From the NCBI GenBank assembly GCA_023384455.1, contig JAHDWH010000003.1, positions 9,518 through 71,405 of the forward strand: a DNA stretch of 61,888 nt. Reading direction: 5' to 3'. Numbering within the stretch: the stretch's first letter is position 1; each line of letters starts with the position of its first letter. Made by a program: the position numbers and the translations under genes. Of this stretch, positions 8,162-17,133 are shown in pieces. The notes beneath the pieces are model-generated. The model ran no database searches, was not told the origin of the DNA, and saw only the letters and a list, made by a program, of their open reading frames with translations. The DNA is from Caldilineaceae bacterium (GTDB taxonomy: Bacteria; Chloroflexota; Anaerolineae; Caldilineales; Caldilineaceae).

Positions 8162-9631
8162 TTAGTGACGTTCCGATTCCCATTTCAGCATCCGCAGCCC
8201 TTCCAGCCGCAGTACATCCGGGTAGAGCGCTTTGTAGACATCGCAATAGGGGGAGCGGATGTCCATGCGCCCAGTGACGCGCTGGGTTAGCAGCGAGCAG
8301 CCCCCGGCGCACCAGAAACGCCAATCACAATCCCGGCAACCCTCTTTTTCGGTGACCGGCACATTTTTCCACGCGCCGCTGTGTAGCTGAATTTCAGCCA
8401 GGGGATCGCTGGCAAGCACATCGGTCAGTGGGCGCTCGATCTCCATCTGACAGGCAGAGACGCCCCCCTTCTGGTCGATGACCAGATAGTTGTGGCCCAC
8501 GCCACAGGCAAATTCGTGAGGTTCGTGAAAGGCGCTGCGATCCACCAGACTATCGATGACCCGGCGCTGGGGCAGCCGTTCTTCAATCAGGGCAAAAGCC
8601 GCTCGCATCCCCGCGACGAGTCGTTCGTTGTCGGCGCGCAGCGCGGCTGGCTCGGCGATGGCGGTGTGATCCCGATAGAAGTTGAGATTGAAGGGCAAGT
8701 CCCGGTCCAGGGCAAAAGCGACTGCTGCGGGCAGGTGGGCGGCGCTGTCGGCGGTGACGGTAATCGAGAGAAAGGGGACGACCCCCTGTGCCAGCGCCCG
8801 GTCGATGCCCCGCTGGACGTGGGTAAAGCTGCCTTTGCCGTTGACGAAGGCACGCTGGCGGTCGTGGGTCTCGCCCACACCGTCCAGGGAGATGGAGAGG
8901 CGGATATCTTCTTCCCGCAGAAAATCGAGCATTGGACGGGTCAGCGCGACGCCGTTGCTCAGGACAACCCCGTGCAGGGCCAGATTGTGCTGCTGGGCCA
9001 GCCCCCGGGCATAGGCGTGCAGGAGCATCACCAGCTTGAAATTGAGAGTGGCCTCGCCCCCTGCGTACTTGAGCTTCACCGCCCGGAAACCGCCGATCAG
9101 CGCCGAACGGAAGACTGCATCCACGGCCTGACGCCCGGTCTCCTCGCTCATCGGCTCGGCGCTCTTGTCGATGTAGCAATAGGAGCAGGCCAAGTTACAG
9201 GCATTGGTGGTGTGCAGCCAGGCAGTCAGGGTTTGGGGAGACTTGCGTTCTAACGCTCCTGCGTCCATCGAACCAGAGACGAGCAGGGAAAGTTCGGCCA
9301 GCCGCTGGGTGGCCGCAGCGCCATCCGCGGGATCAACGCCGGCAGGCAACACAAAACCGTCCAGCCGACACGCCGAACGGAAACTGTCTAGCAGAGCCGC
9401 CGCAGTGCGGTTGACGACAACCGGACCGCTCTGTCCGGTTGGGCTGAAGATCAGCGTATGCTCTTCGTCGAGGCGAGTACGCACGAGGTCCGGTGGGATC
9501 CGCCACTGGGCAGCGATGTTGGGTGCGATGTTGGGTATTGCCGGGCTAAGACCGCCATCCGGGCAGGCACAATCGCCGTCTGCGTTATAAGATGTGGGAG
9601 CGCAGGCAAAAATTGCGGGTTTGATGGACAT
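8162..9631 (-). CDS. Radical SAM/SPASM protein, likely peptide maturase
   Basis: Predicted to bind three [4Fe-4S] clusters and modify a peptide or protein. The radical SAM motif is NACNLACSYCYID (CxxxCxxC) near residue 150 of 489. The C-terminal SPASM part shows CGVGHNYLVIDQKGGVSAC, then CRDCDWRFWCAGGC and a last Cys in SPYCDVY, the usual order for auxiliary cluster ligands. The N-terminal ~130 residues lack the barrel and carry a Cys-containing segment (CAPTSYNADGDCACPDGG), perhaps a substrate-binding region. ATG 9631 is preferred over 9661 because AGGAGG lies about 5 nt before it. A small ORF with a strong ribosome site follows downstream. The exact subfamily was not identified. Confidence 0.88.
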   Translation of the reverse strand: MSIKPAIFACAPTSYNADGDCACPDGGLSPAIPNIAPNIAAQWRIPPDLVRTRLDEEHTLIFSPTGQSGPVVVNRTAAALLDSFRSACRLDGFVLPAGVDPADGAAATQRLAELSLLVSGSMDAGALERKSPQTLTAWLHTTNACNLACSYCYIDKSAEPMSEETGRQAVDAVFRSALIGGFRAVKLKYAGGEATLNFKLVMLLHAYARGLAQQHNLALHGVVLSNGVALTRPMLDFLREEDIRLSISLDGVGETHDRQRAFVNGKGSFTHVQRGIDRALAQGVVPFLSITVTADSAAHLPAAVAFALDRDLPFNLNFYRDHTAIAEPAALRADNERLVAGMRAAFALIEERLPQRRVIDSLVDRSAFHEPHEFACGVGHNYLVIDQKGGVSACQMEIERPLTDVLASDPLAEIQLHSGAWKNVPVTEKEGCRDCDWRFWCAGGCSLLTQRVTGRMDIRSPYCDVYKALYPDVLRLEGLRMLKWESERH

Positions 9632-9723
9632 CTTCCCTCCTCGCGAAGATTGAAAAACCATCCGCCCAAGATAGCTTTGTTAAGGACCTCTACTATACAT
9701 CAAAATAACGCGGTGTCAAAACA

Positions 9724-9762
9724 ACAAAAAAAGGGCGTAGTCTCTGCCAGAGCCACGCCCTT
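9724..9762 (-). terminator. Terminator of the caspase/STAND gene block
   Basis: On the minus strand AAGGGCGT pairs with ACGCCCTT around an inner CTCT/AGAG stem, followed by a T-run (A-run at 9724-9732 on the plus strand). It lies 20 nt after the stop of the last ATPase gene and separates the block from the radical SAM gene. Confidence 0.8.
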
Positions 9763-9781
9763 CGCTGTTGACGGAGTTCGT

Positions 9782-12700
9782 TTATCCGCCGTTTGCTCCG
9801 TACCACAAGGCACGAGATTCCAGGAGTTCTCGAAATTGCGATTTTTTGGCCCTGTCACTCCCTCTGATAGAATACCCCCTCTCGAATGACTCAATGGCCT
9901 GGGCCACGGATACCAGCGCTTCAGAGCTTAGTTCATTGAGAGAGGAAAAAATATGCTCTTTTGCCTGTACCAAGCCCTGATAATTTTCGCTGTAGAGGGC
10001 GCTATGTTCCAAACCCAATGCGTGCCAGCGGATCGATTGGCGCAGGCTCTCGGACGCCGACTCCGAGGATTGCTCTGCCTGGGAGTAACTGTTGAAGGCC
10101 CTAGAGCCGTAGAGGTTGTAGAGCTTGCCCAATTGGGGCCAAAGCAACCGTTGGGCGGTGGTATGATCTATCGGTGCAGTTCCCGTAGTCGGGTCAATGC
10201 GATACTCCTGGGGCACAGCCTGTTCGGCGCGCGCGGCGGCATCACTCAGAAGATTGGGATCACGAGTATACTGACCCAGCCAGGCCAGATTGACCAGCGC
10301 GTCTACGTGACGATGCAGGATACTGGTCCCAGCCAGCGTGGCCGCTTCTTCCAGGGCATTCCGGGACTCTTCCTTGAGACGATCTACATTGTCGATTGGA
10401 TTGGGGTGGTCACGCCGGAGACGCGTCCAATCCCGACAGGCGCAGCCGACTTCGATCTGCGCCTCTACCAGCCGGTCTGTCTCGGATTTTGATTCCCGGA
10501 AAATCGCCACCGCTTCCCAGGCGCAGTCCCTGGCCTCCCGTAATAGCCGTACCTTATCCGCAACGGAAGCTACCTGGACAGCGCTGTAGCGGCGGGTCGC
10601 TTCGGCCAGGGCAATGAGAGCCAGCCCGGTCCCCCGTCTGTATTGCAAGGAGCGGAAGAGACCCAACGCCCGGGATGCGTTGTGGCGAGCATCCCCGTAA
10701 TTGCCCTGCTTGATCTCGATCATAGCCAGAGTATTGACGCTTAGGCCTGCCAGCGCGTACTGGCCTAAACCGACCAAAATTTTGAGCGCTTGATTGACCA
10801 GAGCCCGGGCATCCGCGCCCTGACCCTGCTCGCTCAGTGCAAAACCCAGATCATTGAGGGTGCGGGCCTGCTCGATCAGAAAAGTCGTATCGCGCCATAG
10901 ACGCGCCGCAATCCGATAATCTTTGACAGCCTCCGGGATGTTGCCTTGAATCCGGTTTAAATAGCCGCGTACCCGATGGCAGAAGGCCAGTACTGCCTTT
11001 ACCCGCCATAACTGGATAAAGGATAGATCTTCGGATACCGCCGGCGTCAACAGATCAATGCCATCATCCAGCAATGCGCGCGCGCGGGCCAAATTGTCGG
11101 CCCCGCCGATCATAATTCGGGTGAAAGCTTCCCACCCGTCCACAATGGAACTAGTACCGCGTCCGCCAAATACATCTTTCCGTTTCTTCCGAATGTAGTC
11201 GACTCGTTCCAGGGCTAATGGATAGTCGCCCTCGGCCCAGGCCCGGGTCACAGGTCGCAGACTCAGCAATCCCTCTAGCACGTGGCGAGGAATGCCGCCT
11301 ACCTCTTCTCTTTCCCAAGTGGGGTCCTCTTCGTTCCAGAAGGTAAGAAGTTCTGTCTGGAGCAACAGGTCCAGCAGGACCTGGCCGGAAAGAATCGCCT
11401 CGCGCATATAGCGATAGTAGCGCAGAAAGCCTCGCCCCGGATCCTGACGCAGGCGATAATAGACGATCTCTGCCAATACGGTCTGCCGTTCAATGGTTGC
11501 CTGGCTGATCCGATGGAAGTCTAGATCGGCCCGTTGGCCTTCCCAAACAGGCTGCATCACTTCGTCTAGTTGCTCTTTGGCCCGATCCAGGGCATCGCTG
11601 TAATACTGATTGATAATGGCAGACGCACGTGCGCCGGCTGAAGCGTCGGTAGGTTTGTCGTAGAGATGGCGCTTCAGAATCTCGTACATCACATCGTGGA
11701 GGAAGAAGCGTTTGTCAGTGGGGCGCTGTTTGACGAAGGAGAACTTCCTGACCTCTTCCAGACGACGTTCGGCCTCAGCTAAGCCCACATTGAGCAGACG
11801 AGAGAGTAAATTCGCATCAACCCCTTTGGGTGCCCGACCGAGTGCGTCAATGGTATCGCCCAAACGGGCGTTATGTATGAAACGTTCGACAAAGCGTTTC
11901 TCCAACTCCTCCCGCACCGTTTTGGGTTCCCGTCCAACCCGTTCCTGCACCTGAGCCGGGTCCACGCGTAGCTCCGCTGGTATATCACCCTGCTGGGCCA
12001 TACTCAGGTAATCGATCAGGAGAGAGAGCACGATGGGCAGACCGTCGGAATAGAAATGGGCGGAGCGACGCATGCGCGCATCCAGTGCGTTAAGACGCTC
12101 GACCAGTTGTTCGTTTCCTGCATTTTGGGTGTGAGAGATCACTTCATCCCAATAGGCCAGACTCTCGGCTTCGCTTAGCGGTGGAATCTCTACAACTTCA
12201 TAGGGGATCCCTCTTTTCTCCAATTCTCCATTCAGATCGAGGCACTGTGGACGACCCGCAACAATAACCAGGGCATTCGGTATGATCGATAGAGAGCGAG
12301 CAAGCCATTCCCAGGATTCGGCTATGTCCACCGCTTCCTCGGCTCTGCGTCGGGTCGTATAGACAGCCTTTTCGGCTGTATCCAGCATCAGCAGCAGCTT
12401 GCGCTCCCCGGCCACCACCGCCAGATCCTGCCAGAAGGCGTTAAGCACCGCTTCGTGCTGCTCGGCCAATCCCCTGGAATCGCCGCTGCTCTGGTGTCTG
12501 GCGTAGGCGCTTTTCTGAGCTTCGTACCTGCTGAAGCGCCCGGATGCGGTGGGCGGCAAAGCATTCCAGACGGCTTCGGCCAACCCGTCCGGCGTGTGGG
12601 TCTGGATGTGATACAGGTCCACAACATAGTCTGGCGAAAGGATATCGTTGAATTTCGTCTGGGCCAATCCCAGTACTTCTAATAGAACACGAGTCTTGCC

Positions 12701-12853
12701 GATTCCCCCATTGCCTGTCAAAAACAAGATATGGGGTCTCGACGTCTGTTGAGCCAGTTGGTCATTGATTTTCCTCATCAGGCCGTCACGACCGACCATT
12801 GCCGGCAGTTGATGCGCACCCTCTGGATCGCCAGCGAAATGGCTGTATTCCAT
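9782..12853 (-). CDS. Large STAND-type ATPase with C-terminal TPR-like repeats
   Basis: A 1023-residue signal-transducing NTPase. After a short N-terminal region comes a Walker A motif GNGGIGKT (residues 47-54) and a Walker B strand KLLLMLDTAE (about 152-161), then VIVAGRPQCLDLNGE, a sensor-like strand. From about residue 550 the sequence becomes a helical array with TPR-like periodicity (e.g. ARTLNDLGFALSEQGQGADA, YALAGLSVNTLAMIEIKQGN), the usual ligand-sensing half of STAND proteins. It starts 42 nt after the preceding ATPase and ends at a strong terminator, so it is last in a block headed by a caspase-family protease. Likely role: sensor/switch of a conflict system (inference). Confidence 0.82.
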   Translation of the reverse strand: MEYSHFAGDPEGAHQLPAMVGRDGLMRKINDQLAQQTSRPHILFLTGNGGIGKTRVLLEVLGLAQTKFNDILSPDYVVDLYHIQTHTPDGLAEAVWNALPPTASGRFSRYEAQKSAYARHQSSGDSRGLAEQHEAVLNAFWQDLAVVAGERKLLLMLDTAEKAVYTTRRRAEEAVDIAESWEWLARSLSIIPNALVIVAGRPQCLDLNGELEKRGIPYEVVEIPPLSEAESLAYWDEVISHTQNAGNEQLVERLNALDARMRRSAHFYSDGLPIVLSLLIDYLSMAQQGDIPAELRVDPAQVQERVGREPKTVREELEKRFVERFIHNARLGDTIDALGRAPKGVDANLLSRLLNVGLAEAERRLEEVRKFSFVKQRPTDKRFFLHDVMYEILKRHLYDKPTDASAGARASAIINQYYSDALDRAKEQLDEVMQPVWEGQRADLDFHRISQATIERQTVLAEIVYYRLRQDPGRGFLRYYRYMREAILSGQVLLDLLLQTELLTFWNEEDPTWEREEVGGIPRHVLEGLLSLRPVTRAWAEGDYPLALERVDYIRKKRKDVFGGRGTSSIVDGWEAFTRIMIGGADNLARARALLDDGIDLLTPAVSEDLSFIQLWRVKAVLAFCHRVRGYLNRIQGNIPEAVKDYRIAARLWRDTTFLIEQARTLNDLGFALSEQGQGADARALVNQALKILVGLGQYALAGLSVNTLAMIEIKQGNYGDARHNASRALGLFRSLQYRRGTGLALIALAEATRRYSAVQVASVADKVRLLREARDCAWEAVAIFRESKSETDRLVEAQIEVGCACRDWTRLRRDHPNPIDNVDRLKEESRNALEEAATLAGTSILHRHVDALVNLAWLGQYTRDPNLLSDAAARAEQAVPQEYRIDPTTGTAPIDHTTAQRLLWPQLGKLYNLYGSRAFNSYSQAEQSSESASESLRQSIRWHALGLEHSALYSENYQGLVQAKEHIFSSLNELSSEALVSVAQAIESFERGYSIRGSDRAKKSQFRELLESRALWYGANGG

Positions 12854-12895
12854 AGAATCCCCTCGGTGTAAGTATGGTTTGTTTCTGAATGGAAT

Positions 12896-14242
12896 CTATA
12901 CTGTCTGAATATCTGCATCCACAGACGAATGCTCGTTGTTCAGTGCTTGTCGATGATGCTCAGCGATTCTCTGATAATAGTCTCGGTGATCTCGGAATTG
13001 GGCGGCATATTCTTCATACATCCCGGCCGCTTCTTCATGCAAGCGTGTCCACAACTTGGGCTGCTCGTCATACAAGTATTGGGCTGCAACCAGGCGAATG
13101 GCCCTATCCACCTGTAGTCCTGCTGATTCCCGATCCCATTTAAGAAGTTGTTGCTTAGTGAGCAGATCTTCTAATGCTTCGACGTCCTCCTCTGTAATCT
13201 CTTTCTCCGAGTAGGCGCTTAGCATTTTTTGTATCTCTTCTTCCCGAAACCCGTGCTTTAGCAGACAGAGGGCTTCGATCCCTTCTCGCGCCCGCTGTCG
13301 ATCCTGTGGGTTGGCAAAAACATCCAGCATCCAGTTCAGGGTTGCACTCAGGCTGACCTTTGTAGCTCCCCCCGATTGTAACGATATGTCCCGAACAACC
13401 CCAGGAATTCCATGGCTCTTCTTCATCACCTGCTCAAGAGATATCTGATTGTCCGAATTTCGTCGAGACAGCATCGACAGCACATCTTGTTCACAGAAAG
13501 GTTTCAGAACCCAATGAATAACATCGATTCGCAACCGGGGGGCAGCCCAAACGGGGAAAGGTGGACGTCCAGTCATCACAATCAGCACATTTGGGAAGCT
13601 GGCAACTGAGGCCAACAACGCCCGCTCCAGTATATCAGTGAAGGAAGACGACAGTTCCGAGACCGAATCCAGGATAAAAGCGTACAACTGTCGGCCCGTA
13701 CTCTCCCTTTCGGCCTCGCGGCGAATCGGTGCTACCAGTTCAGCTGCACGTTCGGCCAGATTGGCATCGATGGTGTGGCGGGCTTCCAGTTTTATACAAC
13801 TGTCGAGAAGAATATCGGCTGCAAAAGCGCTTGTCATCCCCTGATTCAAGTCTGTTCGCTCCGGTTTTGTCTGCCAGGTATGGAGATACCATCCCTGATT
13901 TTCAGGGTCTTCTTCCAGTGAACTATCAAAAGCAAAGTAGAGACTCTTTACATTGAGCTTTGGAAATATCGTTCTGTGTAAATGTTGGGCAAGCCAACTC
14001 TTGCCTTGTCCACGCGCACCGTCAAAGGAGATTGTCCGTTCCGGCGCGTCTCCACCCGAGCGCAATCGTCCTACCAATTCCTTTACAATTCGAATTTCAT
14101 CCTTGCGGTTGACAAACCAGTCGGGATCGTAATGATCAGGATTGTGTAAAACAGACGGGTTAGCCATTAATACGCCCCCATTGCCATTTCGAGCGGCAAC
14201 CACGGAATGCGACGTCAATCTCTCTCTTGTTTGTGCAAACAT
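12896..14242 (-). CDS. P-loop ATPase of the caspase/STAND block
   Basis: A 448-residue protein with Walker A GARGQGKS (residues 75-82), Walker-B-like YAFILDSVSEL and a sensor strand VLIVMTGRPPF, all of the STAND/AAA type. Upstream of the P-loop is DPDWFVNRKDEIRIVKELV, the usual entry into a STAND domain. The C-terminal part after about residue 290 is helical (winged-helix-like REGIEALCLLKHGFREEEIQ) with no TPRs visible. AGGA lies 6 nt before ATG 14242; an internal ATG at 14167 (MANPSVLHNPDHYDPDW) is an alternative start. It lies between two other ATPase genes on the same strand. No specific family name could be given. Confidence 0.78.
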   Translation of the reverse strand: MFAQTRERLTSHSVVAARNGNGGVLMANPSVLHNPDHYDPDWFVNRKDEIRIVKELVGRLRSGGDAPERTISFDGARGQGKSWLAQHLHRTIFPKLNVKSLYFAFDSSLEEDPENQGWYLHTWQTKPERTDLNQGMTSAFAADILLDSCIKLEARHTIDANLAERAAELVAPIRREAERESTGRQLYAFILDSVSELSSSFTDILERALLASVASFPNVLIVMTGRPPFPVWAAPRLRIDVIHWVLKPFCEQDVLSMLSRRNSDNQISLEQVMKKSHGIPGVVRDISLQSGGATKVSLSATLNWMLDVFANPQDRQRAREGIEALCLLKHGFREEEIQKMLSAYSEKEITEEDVEALEDLLTKQQLLKWDRESAGLQVDRAIRLVAAQYLYDEQPKLWTRLHEEAAGMYEEYAAQFRDHRDYYQRIAEHHRQALNNEHSSVDADIQTV

Positions 14243-14372
14243 ATATTGTCCTACGTTCTCGTCTAGCTGGAAAGGAATTCACTATAGCTCAATCGAACAT
14301 ATCGTGAACGGTCCGGCGGGTCTTCACAAGTTCAATCGGTGCTGCTTTTCGCTCTATCGTACAATCAGGCGG

Positions 14373-15554
14373 TCACGATGAAAGTGAGCGCGACGCTGAT
14401 ACTAAATCCTCCTCAATGATGCGTCCAGAGGTTGGATAGGTGCGCATCGTCCACTGTGCCAACACTTGCCGGGTATAACGCAACAGCCGACGGGGCCAGG
14501 GCTTGCTTTCCATTCGACGGACAAGTTCCTCCTCAATGGCGCGCAAACCTGGTCCACAATGGGCATCCAGGCTCCCAATGCGCCCCTGGCTGGCATATTC
14601 GATCCGCTTGTGGAGCATTTCGGCCAGGAGTTCTGGTGTCCACTCCAAACGGGATCGTAAGACCGAAACAGGCGGGCAGATGTCATCCTCAATAAGGGAG
14701 CACATCTCGTCGGCCAGAAATGCTTTGACATAGACACGGTGGGCAGCCAGTTCGTCCACCCTATCAATAAAGGGGTGTAGCCACTTCTCGGCCAATCGCG
14801 GTCTGTGAAATGTAGTTGGAAAGCCGTCGATCCCATCCAGAAGCAGAAAAATGGAGCCAAACCCCAACCTGTGCAGGACGATTTCGTGTAAGGTCTGCCA
14901 TAATTCCTGAGGACGGCCCAGCCGGGGATGACGGGGCGACGAATGCAGACGATGGCAGAAGTATCCCAATTGAGACGGATCGGGCTTGTCCGGTAGCTGA
15001 TACGTCAGATCGAAACGGTTGACCAGAGGGATGGGATCCAAATGGTCTGAAAGAATGCGCCAGTAACGGGCATAGGGGCCAGGAAGCAAGGCCTGCCAGA
15101 GAGCGATCAATTCCTCGCCATCAGCATATTCCAGAGCAAGAAAGCGCTCCGGGCGATAACTGAGTCCCAACAGGAGAGAGACCGCTGTAGAGCGTCCCAG
15201 ATACGACCAGAACGCATCATCAGTCAGTCCATCTTCCACATCCTTGCGTTGAGGAATGCAAGTGACTGGCAGCGGATGGATGCCCGCTAACCCGGCCCAA
15301 CAGGAGCGCAGTACGTGAAGACGCATAGCAGTCTTCCCGCCGCCGGCCGGCGCATAGATCAGCGCCGGCTGTTCAGCCCGGGCAATACGGGATTGGGCTA
15401 ACCCAACCACATAATGACCCAGATGCGGGTCGGAGGATGCCTCTAAATGTTGAAAGGGATCGATGAAAAAGCCGAGGCGTTGCAGTAGAAATCGGTTTTG
15501 TTTGGAGGACAGCTCCTGTGTCATCGTTGACATACTGTCCATAGCTGGGAGCAT
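14373..15554 (-). CDS. P-loop STAND-like ATPase of the caspase block
   Basis: A 393-residue ATPase with FIDPFQHLEASSDPHLGHYV leading into Walker A APAGGGKT (68-75) and a Walker B strand SIFLLLDGID (Asp 240). The entry motif (F-x-x-x-x-A-E/S-x-D-x-x-L) resembles the start of the neighbouring protein at 15775-17133, suggesting the two are paralogues. The C-terminal segment is helical. ATG 15554 is preferred over a TTG at 15635 that would add a Thr-rich tail. A 220-nt gap separates it from the upstream gene, so it may have its own promoter; no clear one was found. Confidence 0.76.
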   Translation of the reverse strand: MLPAMDSMSTMTQELSSKQNRFLLQRLGFFIDPFQHLEASSDPHLGHYVVGLAQSRIARAEQPALIYAPAGGGKTAMRLHVLRSCWAGLAGIHPLPVTCIPQRKDVEDGLTDDAFWSYLGRSTAVSLLLGLSYRPERFLALEYADGEELIALWQALLPGPYARYWRILSDHLDPIPLVNRFDLTYQLPDKPDPSQLGYFCHRLHSSPRHPRLGRPQELWQTLHEIVLHRLGFGSIFLLLDGIDGFPTTFHRPRLAEKWLHPFIDRVDELAAHRVYVKAFLADEMCSLIEDDICPPVSVLRSRLEWTPELLAEMLHKRIEYASQGRIGSLDAHCGPGLRAIEEELVRRMESKPWPRRLLRYTRQVLAQWTMRTYPTSGRIIEEDLVSASRSLSS

Positions 15555-15774
15555 ATGCACCCTGATTCCATATGGTTTGGAGGTCCCCGTTTGCGATGTA
15601 GTAGTTGTTGTAGGGGGGATTGTCAGTGTACCCAATTGTCTCTATAACGACAAAGAATACTATAGTTATTTAGACACGTTTTTCCTCACATCGCTCAGGC
15701 AACTATCCCACACAAGTCTCGCGTTAATCTTACATGTCTGACTGGTAAGCCGATCAGAACCGCGTAAACCTTTT

Positions 15775-17133
15775 TCACAGTGCGTTGCGCAGTTCTACCC
15801 CTTTCCCGCGCACGGTAACCACATAGACAGGCTTTCGGTGGTTTGGCTCAATCGCCTGCCGGAGACGAGAGAGGGTCGTGTCATACCAGCTACGCCAACT
15901 GGATGGGGGCTGCCATCCAGAGTCATTCTCTGTAGCCGGAATTTTCTCCAACTTGCGGTAGGCTCGATAATAAAGCTCTTTTGCCGAACACTTGCGTTCA
16001 GGGTGCTGATAAAGATAGCTCAGCAGTTCGTATGCGCTGGGCTGCACATTCTCGATTTGGCGAAAACCCACGTAGACCCGCTGTTGGCGCAGGTCCATGC
16101 GTAGAGGCGGGATACTACCGCGCTGTGTCGATTCCCACTCCTTCTCGCTCAGTGTACGATTTCCTTTGCCTAGATAGATATCCACAACCGGGCGCAGAAG
16201 ACTGAGCCATCCTCGTGGAGTCCCTCCACCCTGTTCCACCAATCGCTCCAGAATCAATTCCTGAGTATAGAGATCGCTTAATAGGACAGCCTTTTGTCCA
16301 GTTGCCAGCGCCACACGCTTCGCCGCGATCTGCTGAAGCTGTTCCTGGCGCCACGCCAGCCGAAGTACCCGCAACCGATCGCGCAGAACACCGCCGCAAC
16401 TCATTAACATTAACTCCAGAGATGATGGCGAGAAAATTTTGATGGAAAAACGGGGTATCTCAAAGAGTTCCAGGGTTGAGAGGAGATTGTCCAACCCATC
16501 TACCTGCTCCTGGACCTCTGAAGTGAGCCAGCTTTCCAACCCATCTACCAGAAGCCAGAGACCGCTCCACCCCAGCCGTTGCACCAGATCGGCCAACTCT
16601 GCAATGACCATCCGATCTGGGCTTTCCGGCGTCAACGCTGGCTCAAAGTCGTCGTTCAACAATCTGCGAAGAACGTCAATTCCTTCGGAATCTAGCGTTT
16701 CTTCCAGCCGCGCGCCAAAGCGCCGGCGATTGCCTGTCAGGTGGGTTTGGGCAAACCAGGCGGCTGTCTCCTGCACCCAATCCGGCGCGGCAAGAAATGC
16801 AGAGGGTCGGCGGGGTATCTGTTGCAGAAGTGCGCGGGCAATCTGATCGTAGATCAGGTTCATTGTGGCAAAGTAGAGATCGGCTTTGCCTCGTCCTGCG
16901 CCCATCAGAGAGGGCTGCCATTCCACCACCAGGGGGCCGTTGGGATCTGCATTGGAGAGGTGTAGAAGCTGCTTGCATAGGGCTGTCCGCCCTGATCCCG
17001 GCGCGCCAAAGAGCAGTGTTGATCGATAGCTTAACAGGGCAGGGTAGTTGTCCGGCTCCACAAAGATATCGGATAACCACTGGGTCTCATATTCGGCGCG
17101 AAGGTGCTCAAAAATCCTACCGCTCGAAGTCAT
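15775..17133 (-). CDS. STAND-like ATPase with altered Walker A and C-terminal winged helix
   Basis: A 452-residue protein in two parts. Residues about 1-340 form a STAND-like module whose P-loop reads GAPGSGRT (43-50), with Arg in place of the nearly invariant Walker A Lys; GLWLLVDGLESW resembles Walker B. Residues about 345-452 form an OmpR/Trans_reg_C-like winged helix (MDLRQQRVYVGFRQIENVQP, YELLSYLYQHPERKCSAKEL, VYVVTVRGKGVELRN). It may thus be a transcription regulator with a weakened or inactive ATPase. ATG 17133 overlaps the TGA of the caspase gene as ATGA, implying translational coupling and joint function. The GTG at 17145 is an unlikely alternative. Confidence 0.8.
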   Translation of the reverse strand: MTSSGRIFEHLRAEYETQWLSDIFVEPDNYPALLSYRSTLLFGAPGSGRTALCKQLLHLSNADPNGPLVVEWQPSLMGAGRGKADLYFATMNLIYDQIARALLQQIPRRPSAFLAAPDWVQETAAWFAQTHLTGNRRRFGARLEETLDSEGIDVLRRLLNDDFEPALTPESPDRMVIAELADLVQRLGWSGLWLLVDGLESWLTSEVQEQVDGLDNLLSTLELFEIPRFSIKIFSPSSLELMLMSCGGVLRDRLRVLRLAWRQEQLQQIAAKRVALATGQKAVLLSDLYTQELILERLVEQGGGTPRGWLSLLRPVVDIYLGKGNRTLSEKEWESTQRGSIPPLRMDLRQQRVYVGFRQIENVQPSAYELLSYLYQHPERKCSAKELYYRAYRKLEKIPATENDSGWQPPSSWRSWYDTTLSRLRQAIEPNHRKPVYVVTVRGKGVELRNAL

